From Bacteroidales bacterium (lineage in GTDB: Bacteria > Bacteroidota > Bacteroidia > Bacteroidales > CAIWKO01), in contig JALOBU010000036.1 in assembly GCA_023228145.1 (NCBI GenBank), positions 1 to 30,020 of the forward strand: a DNA stretch of 30,020 nt, written 5' to 3'. Made by a program: the position numbers and the translations under genes. The notes beneath the pieces were generated by a model, which saw only the letters and a list, made by a program, of their open reading frames with translations, was not told the origin of the DNA and made no database searches. Shown one piece after another: positions 16,353-24,181 of this stretch. Within the stretch, counting starts at the first letter, position 1. Each line of letters begins with the position of its first letter.

Positions 16353-18080
16353 TTGAGAAAGGTCTTCATTCTTATTTTGTTATTGGTTTTGTCATCCAAC
16401 ATTATCGCACAAAGAACTCAAGAAGCCTCGGGGGATGAAAAGATAGCAAAGCAATTTTTTTTATTCGGCGATTATTATACGGCTTTGAAAGAATATGAGT
16501 TTCTATATGCCAGAGATTCAAGCAATTCCGATTATTATTACCCTCTTGGTATTTGTTATCTTAATACAAATATTAATAAATTAAAAGCTATTCCCTTGCT
16601 TGAAAAGGTTACTTCTCAGAAAGACTTTGACCCCGAAGCTATGTACGAATTGGGTGTTGCTTATCAGGTGGCATATCGTTTTGAAGAGGCCATTGAGTGT
16701 TTTAGCAAATTCAAACATCTATTAAGCAACGGCAAAGACCCAAATTATATCTCTGCTGATCGTCAGATAGAAATGTGTGAATCAGCTATAGAATTAGTGA
16801 AACACCCGATTAATGTTACTTTTGAAAATCTTGGCCCCAGGATAAATTCTCCTTATCCGGATTTTAACCCTTATGTAAATAAAAAAGAAACCGTTTTGTA
16901 TTACACTTCTAAAAGACAGGGCAATATCGGCAACCTTCAAGACTATGACGGTTATTTTACTTCCGATGTTTTTATGTCGGAAAATATGTATGGGGCATGG
17001 ACTAAATGCAAACGACTTGCCGGCACTATCAATACCCCGTTGATAGAAGAAACCGGGGGGCTTTCCGCAGATGGCTCTTATCTTTTTTTATATTGTGACA
17101 ACCTCGACATAAAAATGCAATTGTGTCTTTCGGTGAAACAGGGCAAAAGCTTTCAAAGACTGATATCTTTGGGGAACAATATAAATCAGCCGAAACAAGG
17201 TGCAAATGCAGCTGCCGTATCATCCGATAAAAAAGTTTTATTCTTTTCTTCTGCTATGGATGGTGGGCAGGGTGGAAGCGACATTTATATGTCAAAACTA
17301 CTGCCTTCAGGACAATGGGGCCCGGCAGAAAATATAGGCAAAGCTGTTAATACTTCTTACGACGAAGATTATCCTTATCTGGCACCCGATGGCAAAACGC
17401 TGTATTTTGCTTCTCTTGGATATAACAGCATGGGTGGATTTGATATCTTTAAAACAACATGGAACCGCGAAAAAAACACCTTTACGGAGCCTGTTAATAT
17501 AGGTTATCCGGTGAACACTCCCGAAGACAATACGACTATTTCTTTTACCGGTTCGGGAAGATTTGCATATATTTCAGCATTGCGCAGTGAGGATACGTAC
17601 GGCAACCTGGATATATATCGTGTGATATTTAACAATGTCAAACCCGAATATACCACTATAATAGGTAATATTACTGAAAACGACTCTTCCGATATTTTCG
17701 AGGTATTCACTAAGAATTTAAAACAGGATATTGACTCATTAGTTATTAAAACTACAGATACAGGGTTTATAAAATTACATAACATCAGCGATTCATTAAT
17801 TAATATCTACAAATTAAACCTTGATTTTCTCAGGGGAAGAGCACAAAAAGGCCCTGCTATAAATATTGAAGTTTACAAAGCGTCAGATAACTCACTGGCA
17901 GGTATATATAAACCAAACGCACACAATAGAAAATTCATCATGATACTTACTCCCGGAGAGTTTGTTGTAAAAATCAATAGCCCTTATTATGAAGATTTTA
18001 GCGAAACTATAAAAATAGAAAACAGGGAAATACCCGTTAAAGAAATTACTCACACCTTCCGGTTACAACGAAAGAAATAA
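16353..18080 (+). CDS. Exported TPR plus PD40 beta-propeller protein
   Basis: A 575-residue exported protein. The signal peptide is about 1-20 (LVLSSNIIAQ) and starts from a TTG: no in-frame ATG exists before the signal peptide, and an in-frame TAA lies 18 bases upstream. Residues about 30-125 are TPR helices (FLFGDYYTALKEYEFLY, AMYELGVAYQ). Residues about 155-435 contain PD40/WD40-like blades (DFNPYVNKKETVLYYTSKR, SGSDIYMS-type strands such as GGSDIYMSKL, YPYLAPDGKTLYFAS, DIYRV). The C-terminal 100 residues look like a beta sandwich. This matches the front half of Bacteroidota OmpA-family/PorE-like envelope proteins, but the OmpA peptidoglycan-binding domain is absent. A role in the cell envelope is likely; PorE function cannot be claimed. 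The exonuclease gene follows after 3 bases. Confidence 0.85.
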   Translation: MRKVFILILLLVLSSNIIAQRTQEASGDEKIAKQFFLFGDYYTALKEYEFLYARDSSNSDYYYPLGICYLNTNINKLKAIPLLEKVTSQKDFDPEAMYELGVAYQVAYRFEEAIECFSKFKHLLSNGKDPNYISADRQIEMCESAIELVKHPINVTFENLGPRINSPYPDFNPYVNKKETVLYYTSKRQGNIGNLQDYDGYFTSDVFMSENMYGAWTKCKRLAGTINTPLIEETGGLSADGSYLFLYCDNLDIKMQLCLSVKQGKSFQRLISLGNNINQPKQGANAAAVSSDKKVLFFSSAMDGGQGGSDIYMSKLLPSGQWGPAENIGKAVNTSYDEDYPYLAPDGKTLYFASLGYNSMGGFDIFKTTWNREKNTFTEPVNIGYPVNTPEDNTTISFTGSGRFAYISALRSEDTYGNLDIYRVIFNNVKPEYTTIIGNITENDSSDIFEVFTKNLKQDIDSLVIKTTDTGFIKLHNISDSLINIYKLNLDFLRGRAQKGPAINIEVYKASDNSLAGIYKPNAHNRKFIMILTPGEFVVKINSPYYEDFSETIKIENREIPVKEITHTFRLQRKK

Positions 18081-18083
18081 ATC

Positions 18084-18914
18084 ATGAAGCTGAAACTCAA
18101 CAAACCCATAGCTTTTTTTGACCTGGAAACCACAGGTTTAAGTATTGCCACCGACCGTATTGTGGAAATATCCATAGTACGCGAAAGTACCAATGGCGTA
18201 AGGGATATCAAAACTATGCTTATCAACCCCACAATACCCATTCCGCCCTTGGTAACAGCCATCCACGGTATCGGCGATGATGATGTAAAAGATTGCCCGA
18301 CCTTTGCCGACATAGCTCCCGAACTGAACCATTTCCTTGAAAATTGCGATTTAGCAGGGTATAACTCAAATAAGTATGATATTCCCTTATTGGTTGAGGA
18401 ATTTTTGCGTGCAGGCATTGAATTTAACCTTGCAGGCAGAAGATTTGTTGATGTGCAGAATATCTTCCATAAGATGGAACAACGGACGCTTAGGGCCGCC
18501 TACAAATTTTACTGCGGAAAAGAAATAGAAAATGCACACTCGGCCGAGGCAGATACCTTGGCAACATACGATATTCTGTTGGCGCAGATTGAAAGATATC
18601 AGGATGCAGATTATGTTGACAATCATGGCAAAAAAAGCAAACCTGTTGTGAACGACATACAGGCACTGCATGACTTCTCATACAAGTCAAATAATGTGGA
18701 CCTTGTAGGGCACATAGTGTATAACGAAAAAAATGTGGAAGTATTTAATTTTGGTAAGCACAAAGGAAAGCCTGTGGAAGAAGTGTTTCAAAAGGAGCCT
18801 TCCTATTACGACTGGATGTCAAAAGCCGAATTCCCGCTTTCAACAAAAAGGGTTATCAACGCCATCAAACTCAGAGGGTTTAATAATTCTTCGGTAAAAA
18901 TAAATCCCAAATGA
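18084..18914 (+). CDS. DnaQ-like 3'-5' exonuclease (DEDDh) with ExoX-type C-terminus
   Basis: A 276-residue cytoplasmic nuclease. Catalytic residues of the DEDDh fold are visible: D13 and E15 in FFDLETTG, D99 in GYNSNKYDIP, and H152 with D157 in AHSAEADT. HGI at 61-63 is a further family feature. Residues about 225-265 (FNFGKHKGKPVEEVF, then YYDWM) match the small ExoX-like C-terminal domain often attached to Bacteroidota DnaQ-type exonucleases. It would remove 3' nucleotides in repair or proofreading, though it is not the polymerase III epsilon subunit by length or C-terminus. It begins 3 bases after the PD40 gene and overlaps the next gene by 4 bases (ATGA), so the three are translationally linked. 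Confidence 0.92.
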   Translation: MKLKLNKPIAFFDLETTGLSIATDRIVEISIVRESTNGVRDIKTMLINPTIPIPPLVTAIHGIGDDDVKDCPTFADIAPELNHFLENCDLAGYNSNKYDIPLLVEEFLRAGIEFNLAGRRFVDVQNIFHKMEQRTLRAAYKFYCGKEIENAHSAEADTLATYDILLAQIERYQDADYVDNHGKKSKPVVNDIQALHDFSYKSNNVDLVGHIVYNEKNVEVFNFGKHKGKPVEEVFQKEPSYYDWMSKAEFPLSTKRVINAIKLRGFNNSSVKINPK

Positions 18915-19522
18915 AAATTATTTGCATAGGGCGTAATTATCACGACCATGTCAAAGAAATGAACATCGGGCTTCCCGAAGAACCAGTATTTTTTATGAAA
19001 CCCGATACCGCTGTAATAACTCGTAACAGGCCATTTTTTTATCCCGAGTTTTCTTCAGAAATTCATCACGAAGTTGAAATAGTGTTCCGTATCTGCAAGG
19101 TAGGCAAATACATACAGGAAAAATTTGCGAATACCTATTACAAAGAAATTGCCATAGGGCTCGATTTTACAGCTCGTGACTTGCAGCGCGAAGCCATCAG
19201 CAAGGGGTTGCCATGGGAAAAGACCAAGGGATTCGATGGCTCAGCCCCATTAAGTCTGTTTGTTCCTTTATCAGAAATTTCGGGTATCAAAAACTTGAAT
19301 TTCTCACTCAAAAAAAATGGAGAAACCGTTCAGAAGGGCAATACTGCTGATATGATTTTCGGTATTGACAAACTCATATCGCATATTTCGCAGTTTATCA
19401 CATTGAAAATGGGCGATTTGATATTTACCGGCACTCCGACCGGCGTGGGGCCGGTAAAGATAGGGGATAAGCTCACGGCTTATATTGAAGATAAGAAGAT
19501 GCTGAGTTGTAATATCAGATAG
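18911..19522 (+). CDS. Fumarylacetoacetate hydrolase family protein
   Basis: A 203-residue FAH-family enzyme of the short FAHD1/YcgM type. Members cleave C-C bonds in acylpyruvates or decarboxylate oxaloacetate using Mg2+ or Mn2+. Metal ligands are visible as E54 and E56 in HHEVEIV and D85 in GLDFTARD. Other family motifs: IGRNYHDHVKEM at 7-18, EKTKGFDGSAP, and LIFTGTPTGVGPVKIGDKL near the end. The substrate cannot be decided from sequence. Its ATG overlaps the exonuclease stop by 4 bases; this pairing is probably operon economy, as no shared pathway is apparent. Confidence 0.92.
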   Translation: MKIICIGRNYHDHVKEMNIGLPEEPVFFMKPDTAVITRNRPFFYPEFSSEIHHEVEIVFRICKVGKYIQEKFANTYYKEIAIGLDFTARDLQREAISKGLPWEKTKGFDGSAPLSLFVPLSEISGIKNLNFSLKKNGETVQKGNTADMIFGIDKLISHISQFITLKMGDLIFTGTPTGVGPVKIGDKLTAYIEDKKMLSCNIR

Positions 19523-19580
19523 AGAATTAAGCATGTCTGTTTTCTGCACGATTTTTGTTAGTTTGTTTAAAAATTTTTCG

Positions 19581-20099
19581 ATGAAAACCATAAAGTTATT
19601 CGTATTTAATTTTATCTTCATGTTTTTCGTTTTTGAGGGAATGGCTCAAAGCTCAGGCGATTGCAAATTCGATATTGATAAGGCAAATGCTCAGGGCAAA
19701 CCCATGAAAAAAATTAAAACAAGACTTACAGGACTGGATAATTTTTACTTCATTATTGAACGTAATGACACAGCCTACACTCTGACACTGAACATATGGC
19801 TGAGCGGAACTATGCGTGGTAGTATTGAGAAACAATCAGCTGCCACTTTTTTGCTGTCAGGAGGCGAAGAGTTGGTATTATACAACCCGGAAATTGCAAA
19901 GCCCATACCTCATTATGGCGACCAGGCATGGACAGAGTATTCGCCCTCATATCCCATATCAGCCGATGCTCTTGAAAATTTAATAACAGTCAAACCACTT
20001 AATGTTAAACTTAAAGCCGGAACCGAAGACGTTTACAGGGAATTTAATCAGAAAGACAAAGAAAAGATAAGAGATATTATCCGTTGTATTACCAAATGA
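19581..20099 (+). CDS. Small exported protein of unknown function
   Basis: From the ATG at 19581 the protein has 172 residues with a signal peptide (MKTIKLFVFNFIFMFFVF, cleavage after EGMAQ). An in-frame ATG at 19533 would add 16 residues and spoil the signal peptide, so it is not used. The mature part contains FDIDKANAQGKPMKKIKT, FYFIIERNDTAYTLTLNIW, SAATFLLSGGEELVLYNPEI and a C-terminal VYREFNQKDKEKIRDIIRC; it looks like a beta-rich periplasmic or surface domain. I do not recognise a family. It lies 58 bases after the FAH gene and may be the last gene of that unit; a one-mismatch -7 box (GATTTTTG, 19550-19557) is a weak alternative promoter. It is convergent with the aminotransferase at 20121. 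Confidence 0.75.
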   Translation: MKTIKLFVFNFIFMFFVFEGMAQSSGDCKFDIDKANAQGKPMKKIKTRLTGLDNFYFIIERNDTAYTLTLNIWLSGTMRGSIEKQSAATFLLSGGEELVLYNPEIAKPIPHYGDQAWTEYSPSYPISADALENLITVKPLNVKLKAGTEDVYREFNQKDKEKIRDIIRCITK

Positions 20100-20120
20100 T
20101 CTCTGCCGTTGCCTAAACCA

Positions 20121-21308
20121 TTATAGCTCTTTCAGGCAGAGGTTAATTATTTTTACAACATCTTGTATTTCATCTTCAGTGATTGTCAAAGGCGGTGAAA
20201 TACGAAAAGCCGTATCGCAAAAAAGAAACCAGTCGGAAATTATACCATGTTCCACTCCGAGTCTAATAAATTGTTGTATTTTATTACAATCTGCCAATTC
20301 AACAGCCATTAATAATCCCTTATACCGTATTTCTTTTACAAATTTATTATCTTCAAGTAAAGAATAAAATAAATTAGCCTTACTATCTATTTCTAAGTCT
20401 GTTATGTTATTTTTTAAATACCGAAAAGATGCCAGTCCGGCAGCACAACAAACCGGGTGCCCGCCAAAGGTCGTAATATGACCAAGAGAAGGATTATGGG
20501 TCAGCGATTGCATGATATTTTTTGATGTTACAAATGCCCCTAAGGGCATGCCGCCCCCCAGGGCTTTGGCCAAAACTAAAATATCAGGCACCGCGCCGTA
20601 ATGTTCAAAAGCAAAATTTTTCCCTGTCCGCAGTATGCCCGTCTGCACCTCGTCAAATACCAACAGCGCTCCGGTTTCATCACATTTTTTACGCAGTTTG
20701 CCAAGATAATCATTCTGGGGAAGTATGATTCCTGCTTCTCCCTGAATGGGCTCAACAATCACGCAGACAGTTTTTTCAGTGATGTGCGGGATGTCATTTT
20801 CATTATTAAAATCAATAAACCTGATATCAGGTAAAAGCGGACGGAAGGGCTGTTTCAGCTTTTCATTTCCCATGATACTCAGTGCTCCCTGAGTGCTTCC
20901 GTGGTAAGCATTTTTACAGGCGATAATTTCCGTTCTGCCTGTAAACTTTTTGGCAAGTTTCATGGCGCCTTCCACAGCCTCTGCACCGGAATTCACAAAG
21001 TAAACATTGTTGAGTTGTGGGGGCAGGAGGGAAGTGAGAAACTCAGCATATTGCACTTGCGGCGACTGTATGAGTTCCCCATATACCATCAGGTGGGTGT
21101 ATTTTTGAATTTGTTCGGCAAGAGCCTTTTCCACTTCAGGATTTTTATGCCCTGCATTACTTACCGAAACGCCCGAAACCAGATCAAAATATTTTTTTCC
21201 ATCGGGGCCGTAAAGAAAAACACCTTCGGCATGAGATACCTGAATGCCTAATGGAGAGGGAGAGGTTTGTGCCAGCAGCTCATAAAAAAGACTATGCTCT
21301 TGGAACAT
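20121..21308 (-). CDS. Class III (aspartate aminotransferase family) aminotransferase
   Basis: A 395-residue PLP enzyme, cytoplasmic, of the acetylornithine/ornithine/4-aminobutyrate aminotransferase superfamily. Motifs: FVNSGAEAVEGAMKLA at 104-119, AYHGST at 134-139, FDEVQTG at 218-224, PLP lysine K248 in LAKALGGGMP, and TTFGGHPVCCAAGL near 284-297. It differs from RocD at 187-1422 and lacks the OAT-type GKALSGG context. The substrate is not certain; acetylornithine-type or omega-amino-acid substrates fit the family. The stop is 21 bases from the convergent secreted-protein gene. The start is 63 bases from the divergent universal stress gene, with overlapping promoters (21325-21355). Confidence 0.9.
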   Translation of the reverse strand: MFQEHSLFYELLAQTSPSPLGIQVSHAEGVFLYGPDGKKYFDLVSGVSVSNAGHKNPEVEKALAEQIQKYTHLMVYGELIQSPQVQYAEFLTSLLPPQLNNVYFVNSGAEAVEGAMKLAKKFTGRTEIIACKNAYHGSTQGALSIMGNEKLKQPFRPLLPDIRFIDFNNENDIPHITEKTVCVIVEPIQGEAGIILPQNDYLGKLRKKCDETGALLVFDEVQTGILRTGKNFAFEHYGAVPDILVLAKALGGGMPLGAFVTSKNIMQSLTHNPSLGHITTFGGHPVCCAAGLASFRYLKNNITDLEIDSKANLFYSLLEDNKFVKEIRYKGLLMAVELADCNKIQQFIRLGVEHGIISDWFLFCDTAFRISPPLTITEDEIQDVVKIINLCLKEL

Positions 21309-21324
21309 AAAAAAAGATTTTTAC

Positions 21325-21355
21325 TTGTTATTTTAACAAAAATACCCTATTTTTA
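21325..21355 (+). promoter_or_regulatory. Promoter of the universal stress protein gene
   Basis: A -33 TTG at 21325-21327 and -7 box TATTTTTA at 21348-21355 (one mismatch to TAnnTTTG) are 20 bases apart. The start codon at 21372 is 16 bases further on. It overlaps the oppositely oriented promoter at 21337-21344. Confidence 0.55.
21337..21344 (-). promoter_or_regulatory. Bacteroidota -7 box for the class III aminotransferase
   Basis: Minus-strand TATTTTTG, exact TAnnTTTG, 28 bases upstream of the ATG at 21308. It lies between the -33 and -7 elements of the divergent promoter, so the two genes cannot both be bound by polymerase at once. Confidence 0.65.
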
Positions 21356-21371
21356 TAAAAAAATAAGAGAG

Positions 21372-22475
21372 ATGGAAACAAAATTAGTAAACATTAAATC
21401 CACAAATTATTCTGCTGCGTTGCTAATTCGCAGCAGACTGGAATTTGAAGGTATTGAAACTTACCTGGCTAATGTCAACCTGATACAATCAGATATTGCC
21501 ACAGGTGTTAAAATCCTTGTCAAGGACAGCGATGCCAAAAGAGCTTTGCAAATCATCAGGGAAGCAGAAAAGAAACGCCCGGGTAAAGAAGTAGCAAAAT
21601 CACAGCCTATAACATTAATAATATGCCCTGTGGATTTCTCAAAAGATTCTCTCAACGCTTCTTTTTATGCTTTGCAATTGGCTGCAAAAATCAAAGCGGA
21701 AGTGAGGTTTCTGCATGCCTGTTATTCGATACAGCCAATGGCACATGTGTTTCCCGATGCCTTCAGCTACCAGATTAGTATGGGTAATATTTTCAATGAT
21801 CAGAAGCTGAACGTAAAAGATGGTATGAAAAAATTTCTGGTGCTGATAAAACAATATATCAAAGATGAAAAACTTCCGGATATAAAAATAACTTCTACCA
21901 TAATTTTTGAAGACCCATTGACAGCAATACCACGATATTGTAAAAAATTCAAATCTGCCATGCTCGTTATGGGGACTAAAGGTATTGGCAGGTCACGCAA
22001 TTTGCTGGCCGGAAGCATCACGCTCCGCACCATAGAAAAGGTCAGTCAGCCTGTGCTGGTGGTTCCCTTAGCTTACAGAGCTTCACCCATAAGACACCTG
22101 AACAATATGTATATCACGGATTTTGACGACAGGGATTTTAGCTCTTTTAGAAAACTGATGAGCATTATTAGTATGTTTGAAGTGGACATAAAATGCATTC
22201 ACATCCAAAAAGAGAAAGAAAAAATCAGCGAGATAATGCTGGAAGAGCTTACTGAGCATATAAAAAATGTTTACAGCGACTACAATGTAAGCTGTCAGTT
22301 GATTGGAAGTAAAGACATCTCAAAAAGCATTAACCGTTTTGTTACAACAAATAAAATAAACCTGATAAGCCTTAGCGAGCAAAAACGGAATTTCCTGTTC
22401 CAGCTTTTCAGCAAAAGCATCATTAAAGAGATCCTGTTTAAAGTGGATGTGCCAATGCTGGTATTCAAGTATTAA
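21372..22475 (+). CDS. DUF2007-like domain plus two universal stress (Usp) domains
   Basis: A 367-residue cytoplasmic protein. The start is the ATG at 21372, just behind AGAGAG and 16 bases from the -7 box; an upstream in-frame ATG at 21267 lies inside the divergent gene. Residues about 1-68 look like DUF2007, a putative signal-transducing domain (KLVNIKSTNYSAALLIRSRL, then GVKILVKDSDAKRALQII). Residues about 78-235 are a Usp domain: LIICPVDFSKDSLNA at the start and GTKGIGRSRNLLAGS with the G-x2-G-x9-G-S ATP-binding pattern, then QPVLVVP. Residues 240-367 are a second, degenerate Usp domain with no ATP motif (ending VPMLVFKY). Function: stress resistance or signalling. Its TAA abuts the stop of the convergent gene with no base between. 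Confidence 0.88.
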   Translation: METKLVNIKSTNYSAALLIRSRLEFEGIETYLANVNLIQSDIATGVKILVKDSDAKRALQIIREAEKKRPGKEVAKSQPITLIICPVDFSKDSLNASFYALQLAAKIKAEVRFLHACYSIQPMAHVFPDAFSYQISMGNIFNDQKLNVKDGMKKFLVLIKQYIKDEKLPDIKITSTIIFEDPLTAIPRYCKKFKSAMLVMGTKGIGRSRNLLAGSITLRTIEKVSQPVLVVPLAYRASPIRHLNNMYITDFDDRDFSSFRKLMSIISMFEVDIKCIHIQKEKEKISEIMLEELTEHIKNVYSDYNVSCQLIGSKDISKSINRFVTTNKINLISLSEQKRNFLFQLFSKSIIKEILFKVDVPMLVFKY

Positions 22476-23648
22476 TTAAGCTTTTTTCTGCTGCAGTATT
22501 GCTTCGGCACGGGCGGTAAGCAGGTTTTTTATTGGCTTAAAATGTTCCCTTATTACAGGCCATCTTTCGGGGAAAGTTTCCAGCATCAGTTTTACAATTC
22601 TGTCGTCATAAAGCTTTATCGAATAACTGATAGCTGCAGCCGTGATGGGTTTTTTGAATGAACTTCCCACATTTTTGCCGGTAAGTTCCAGTTGTTTTTG
22701 TCTTGTAATGAGAGCAGCTTCTTCGAGACGATCGAGAAAAGCTATAGCTTTGTGATACATACGGCTAAGAGATTCTCCCTCTTTAAGAGGAAGGATAGTT
22801 TTTTTGATGTCTTTGAGATTCAAGTAGCAGGCATCAATAACGATGTTTTTTTCCTGCCTGCCGGTATGCATTTCTGTCAAAAGCGAGGCTGCATTCAATA
22901 TTATTTCGTTCAGGTCGTGAATTTCTCCTCCGTATTTACTGATTTTTTGTATGGCGTCTTCGGTAAGTGTATAAATATACATGCCCGATTCCACGCTCAA
23001 CTCATCAAGAATTTTCCTGGCATAATTCAGGTAAAGAGAGGCGGTGGCTTCTTTATACTTTTCGTTTTCTTTGTTACTCTCTTTAAGATAATTGAATTGC
23101 TTTAGTATTCGTTCATTGAAGTTCAAAAACGAAATACGCTCCTGGCAGCGCAACGACAGCATGGTTTGAATATGATTATGCGTAAGCACGGCAACAAGAG
23201 ATTTGTTTTCCTGTCCAAGGGAAACGCTGGTGTCGCTAACAATAAAATTACTCTGGTTTTCTTTCAGAAAAATGTAAATAAGGTCGCTTTTGCCGTCATG
23301 TTCACTGGGAAAGGAGAGGCATAACACGCTTCTTTGTAATTCGTCAAAGAGTTTAAGTTCTCTGATGTTTTCTTTTTGTTCTGCAAAAGGCACTTCGCTT
23401 TCAAGCAGCCATTCGTATTGCTTGGGATTTGTCCTTAGTTTCGCAGCCTTATTAATTGCATCTTCATCGGGAGATAGTATTTCTTCGTGAGAAGTGTCAG
23501 ATGGGTTGTTGATGACAGCAAATACAAGACCGCTATTTTTTTCCGAAAAATAAACATACATTATTTTCCTGATACCGCCTATAAACATATACAGCTTGCT
23601 AACCACATAAGGTAGATCGGAGATGTTGAACAACGTTTCCGTTTTCAT
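22476..23648 (-). CDS. Conserved-looking protein of unknown function, 390 residues
   Basis: I do not recognise the family. No signal peptide or membrane segment is visible, so it is probably cytoplasmic. The N-terminal 170 residues alternate strands and helices (LPYVVSKLYMFIGGIRKIMY, VYFSEKNSGLVFAVINNP, LIYIFLKENQSNFIVSDTSV), which is reminiscent of a GAF/PAS-like sensor fold; the rest is mostly helical and charged (NFNERILKQFNYLKESN, EKYKEATASLYLNYARKIL, MYHKAIAFLDRLEEAALIT, ending ILQQKKA). The start was moved to the ATG at 23648. An in-frame TTG at 23669 sits within the -7 box (23667-23674), so it cannot be on the transcript. Spacing to the convergent Usp gene is zero. The leader begins in a TTAAGTA-rich region that may hold operators. 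Confidence 0.75.
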   Translation of the reverse strand: MKTETLFNISDLPYVVSKLYMFIGGIRKIMYVYFSEKNSGLVFAVINNPSDTSHEEILSPDEDAINKAAKLRTNPKQYEWLLESEVPFAEQKENIRELKLFDELQRSVLCLSFPSEHDGKSDLIYIFLKENQSNFIVSDTSVSLGQENKSLVAVLTHNHIQTMLSLRCQERISFLNFNERILKQFNYLKESNKENEKYKEATASLYLNYARKILDELSVESGMYIYTLTEDAIQKISKYGGEIHDLNEIILNAASLLTEMHTGRQEKNIVIDACYLNLKDIKKTILPLKEGESLSRMYHKAIAFLDRLEEAALITRQKQLELTGKNVGSSFKKPITAAAISYSIKLYDDRIVKLMLETFPERWPVIREHFKPIKNLLTARAEAILQQKKA

Positions 23649-23666
23649 TTTTAAGTAAACAAACTG

Positions 23667-23674
23667 CAAATATA
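23667..23674 (-). promoter_or_regulatory. Bacteroidota -7 box for the 390-residue protein
   Basis: Minus-strand TATATTTG, exact TAnnTTTG, 18 bases before the ATG at 23648. Confidence 0.65.
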
Positions 23675-23815
23675 ATTAATTAGTAAGTAAAAAGCAAGTT
23701 TTTTTAAGTAAATATTTAAGTATAAAATTAATTACTTAATGGATTAAGTGTTAAAATAAGTATCAATTTAAATACTTTATTTTACTTAATTTATTATAAA
23801 TTAGTATTTTAGAAT

Positions 23816-23823
23816 TAATTTTG
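23816..23823 (+). promoter_or_regulatory. Bacteroidota -7 box for the 96-residue protein
   Basis: TAATTTTG, an exact TAnnTTTG match, 61 bases upstream of the ATG at 23885. No TTG-type -33 element was found, so confidence is lower. Confidence 0.45.
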
Positions 23824-23884
23824 TATTAATAAAATATTTGATTTAAAGCCAGAAAATAAATAATAACCTTAAACAATTAAGTAT

Positions 23885-24175
23885 ATGGAAATCTACAGCC
23901 CTTATCGCAAAAGTAATACAAGTTTTGCTTCTAATACTTTAAAAATTACTCCTGTTTCGGATAAACAAGAAAATGAAAAAACAATAAACGATTTTAGAGA
24001 ATTAGATGATTATGAAATGGGAGGAAGCATTAATATAAAATTCGAAAATGTGGTTAATGAAGGCACCGTAAAAAGGAAAAAGAAAAATATTAACACTTCC
24101 CGGTTTTTTAAAAGCTTCTTTGGATGGATTTTTGGAGTCTTCAAAGGATTTTTCGAATACGAAGAAGTAATGTAA
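23885..24175 (+). CDS. Small protein of unknown function with basic, aromatic C-terminus
   Basis: A 96-residue protein with no recognised domain. The N-terminal half is polar (MEIYSPYRKSNTSFASNTLK) and contains an acidic DFRELDDYEMGG. The end has a basic KRKKKNI stretch followed by an aromatic amphipathic segment RFFKSFFGWIFGVFKGFFEY, which could insert into or lie on the membrane. The coding frame is supported by its own -7 box (23816-23823), the absence of an overlapping gene on either strand, and the ATG placed directly after a TTAAGTA repeat. It may be a small membrane-associated regulator or a peptide toxin-like protein; neither can be shown. Confidence 0.55.
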   Translation: MEIYSPYRKSNTSFASNTLKITPVSDKQENEKTINDFRELDDYEMGGSINIKFENVVNEGTVKRKKKNINTSRFFKSFFGWIFGVFKGFFEYEEVM

Positions 24176-24181
24176 AACCCA

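Larger units (their letters stand above)
23651..23883. repeat. Cluster of TTAAGTA heptamers in both orientations
   Basis: The very AT-rich divergent spacer has TTAAGTA or its complement at 23651-23657, 23704-23710, 23716-23722, 23733-23739 (inverted), 23783-23789 (inverted) and 23877-23883, with one-base variants at 23744-23750 (TTAAGTG) and near 23756. Such a cluster between divergent promoters could be a set of binding sites. Because the region is so AT-rich, chance is an alternative. Confidence 0.45.

Noticed and set aside
16145..16402. 85-residue minus-strand frame
   Set aside because: Runs antisense through the promoter and signal peptide of the TPR/PD40 gene; no family match.
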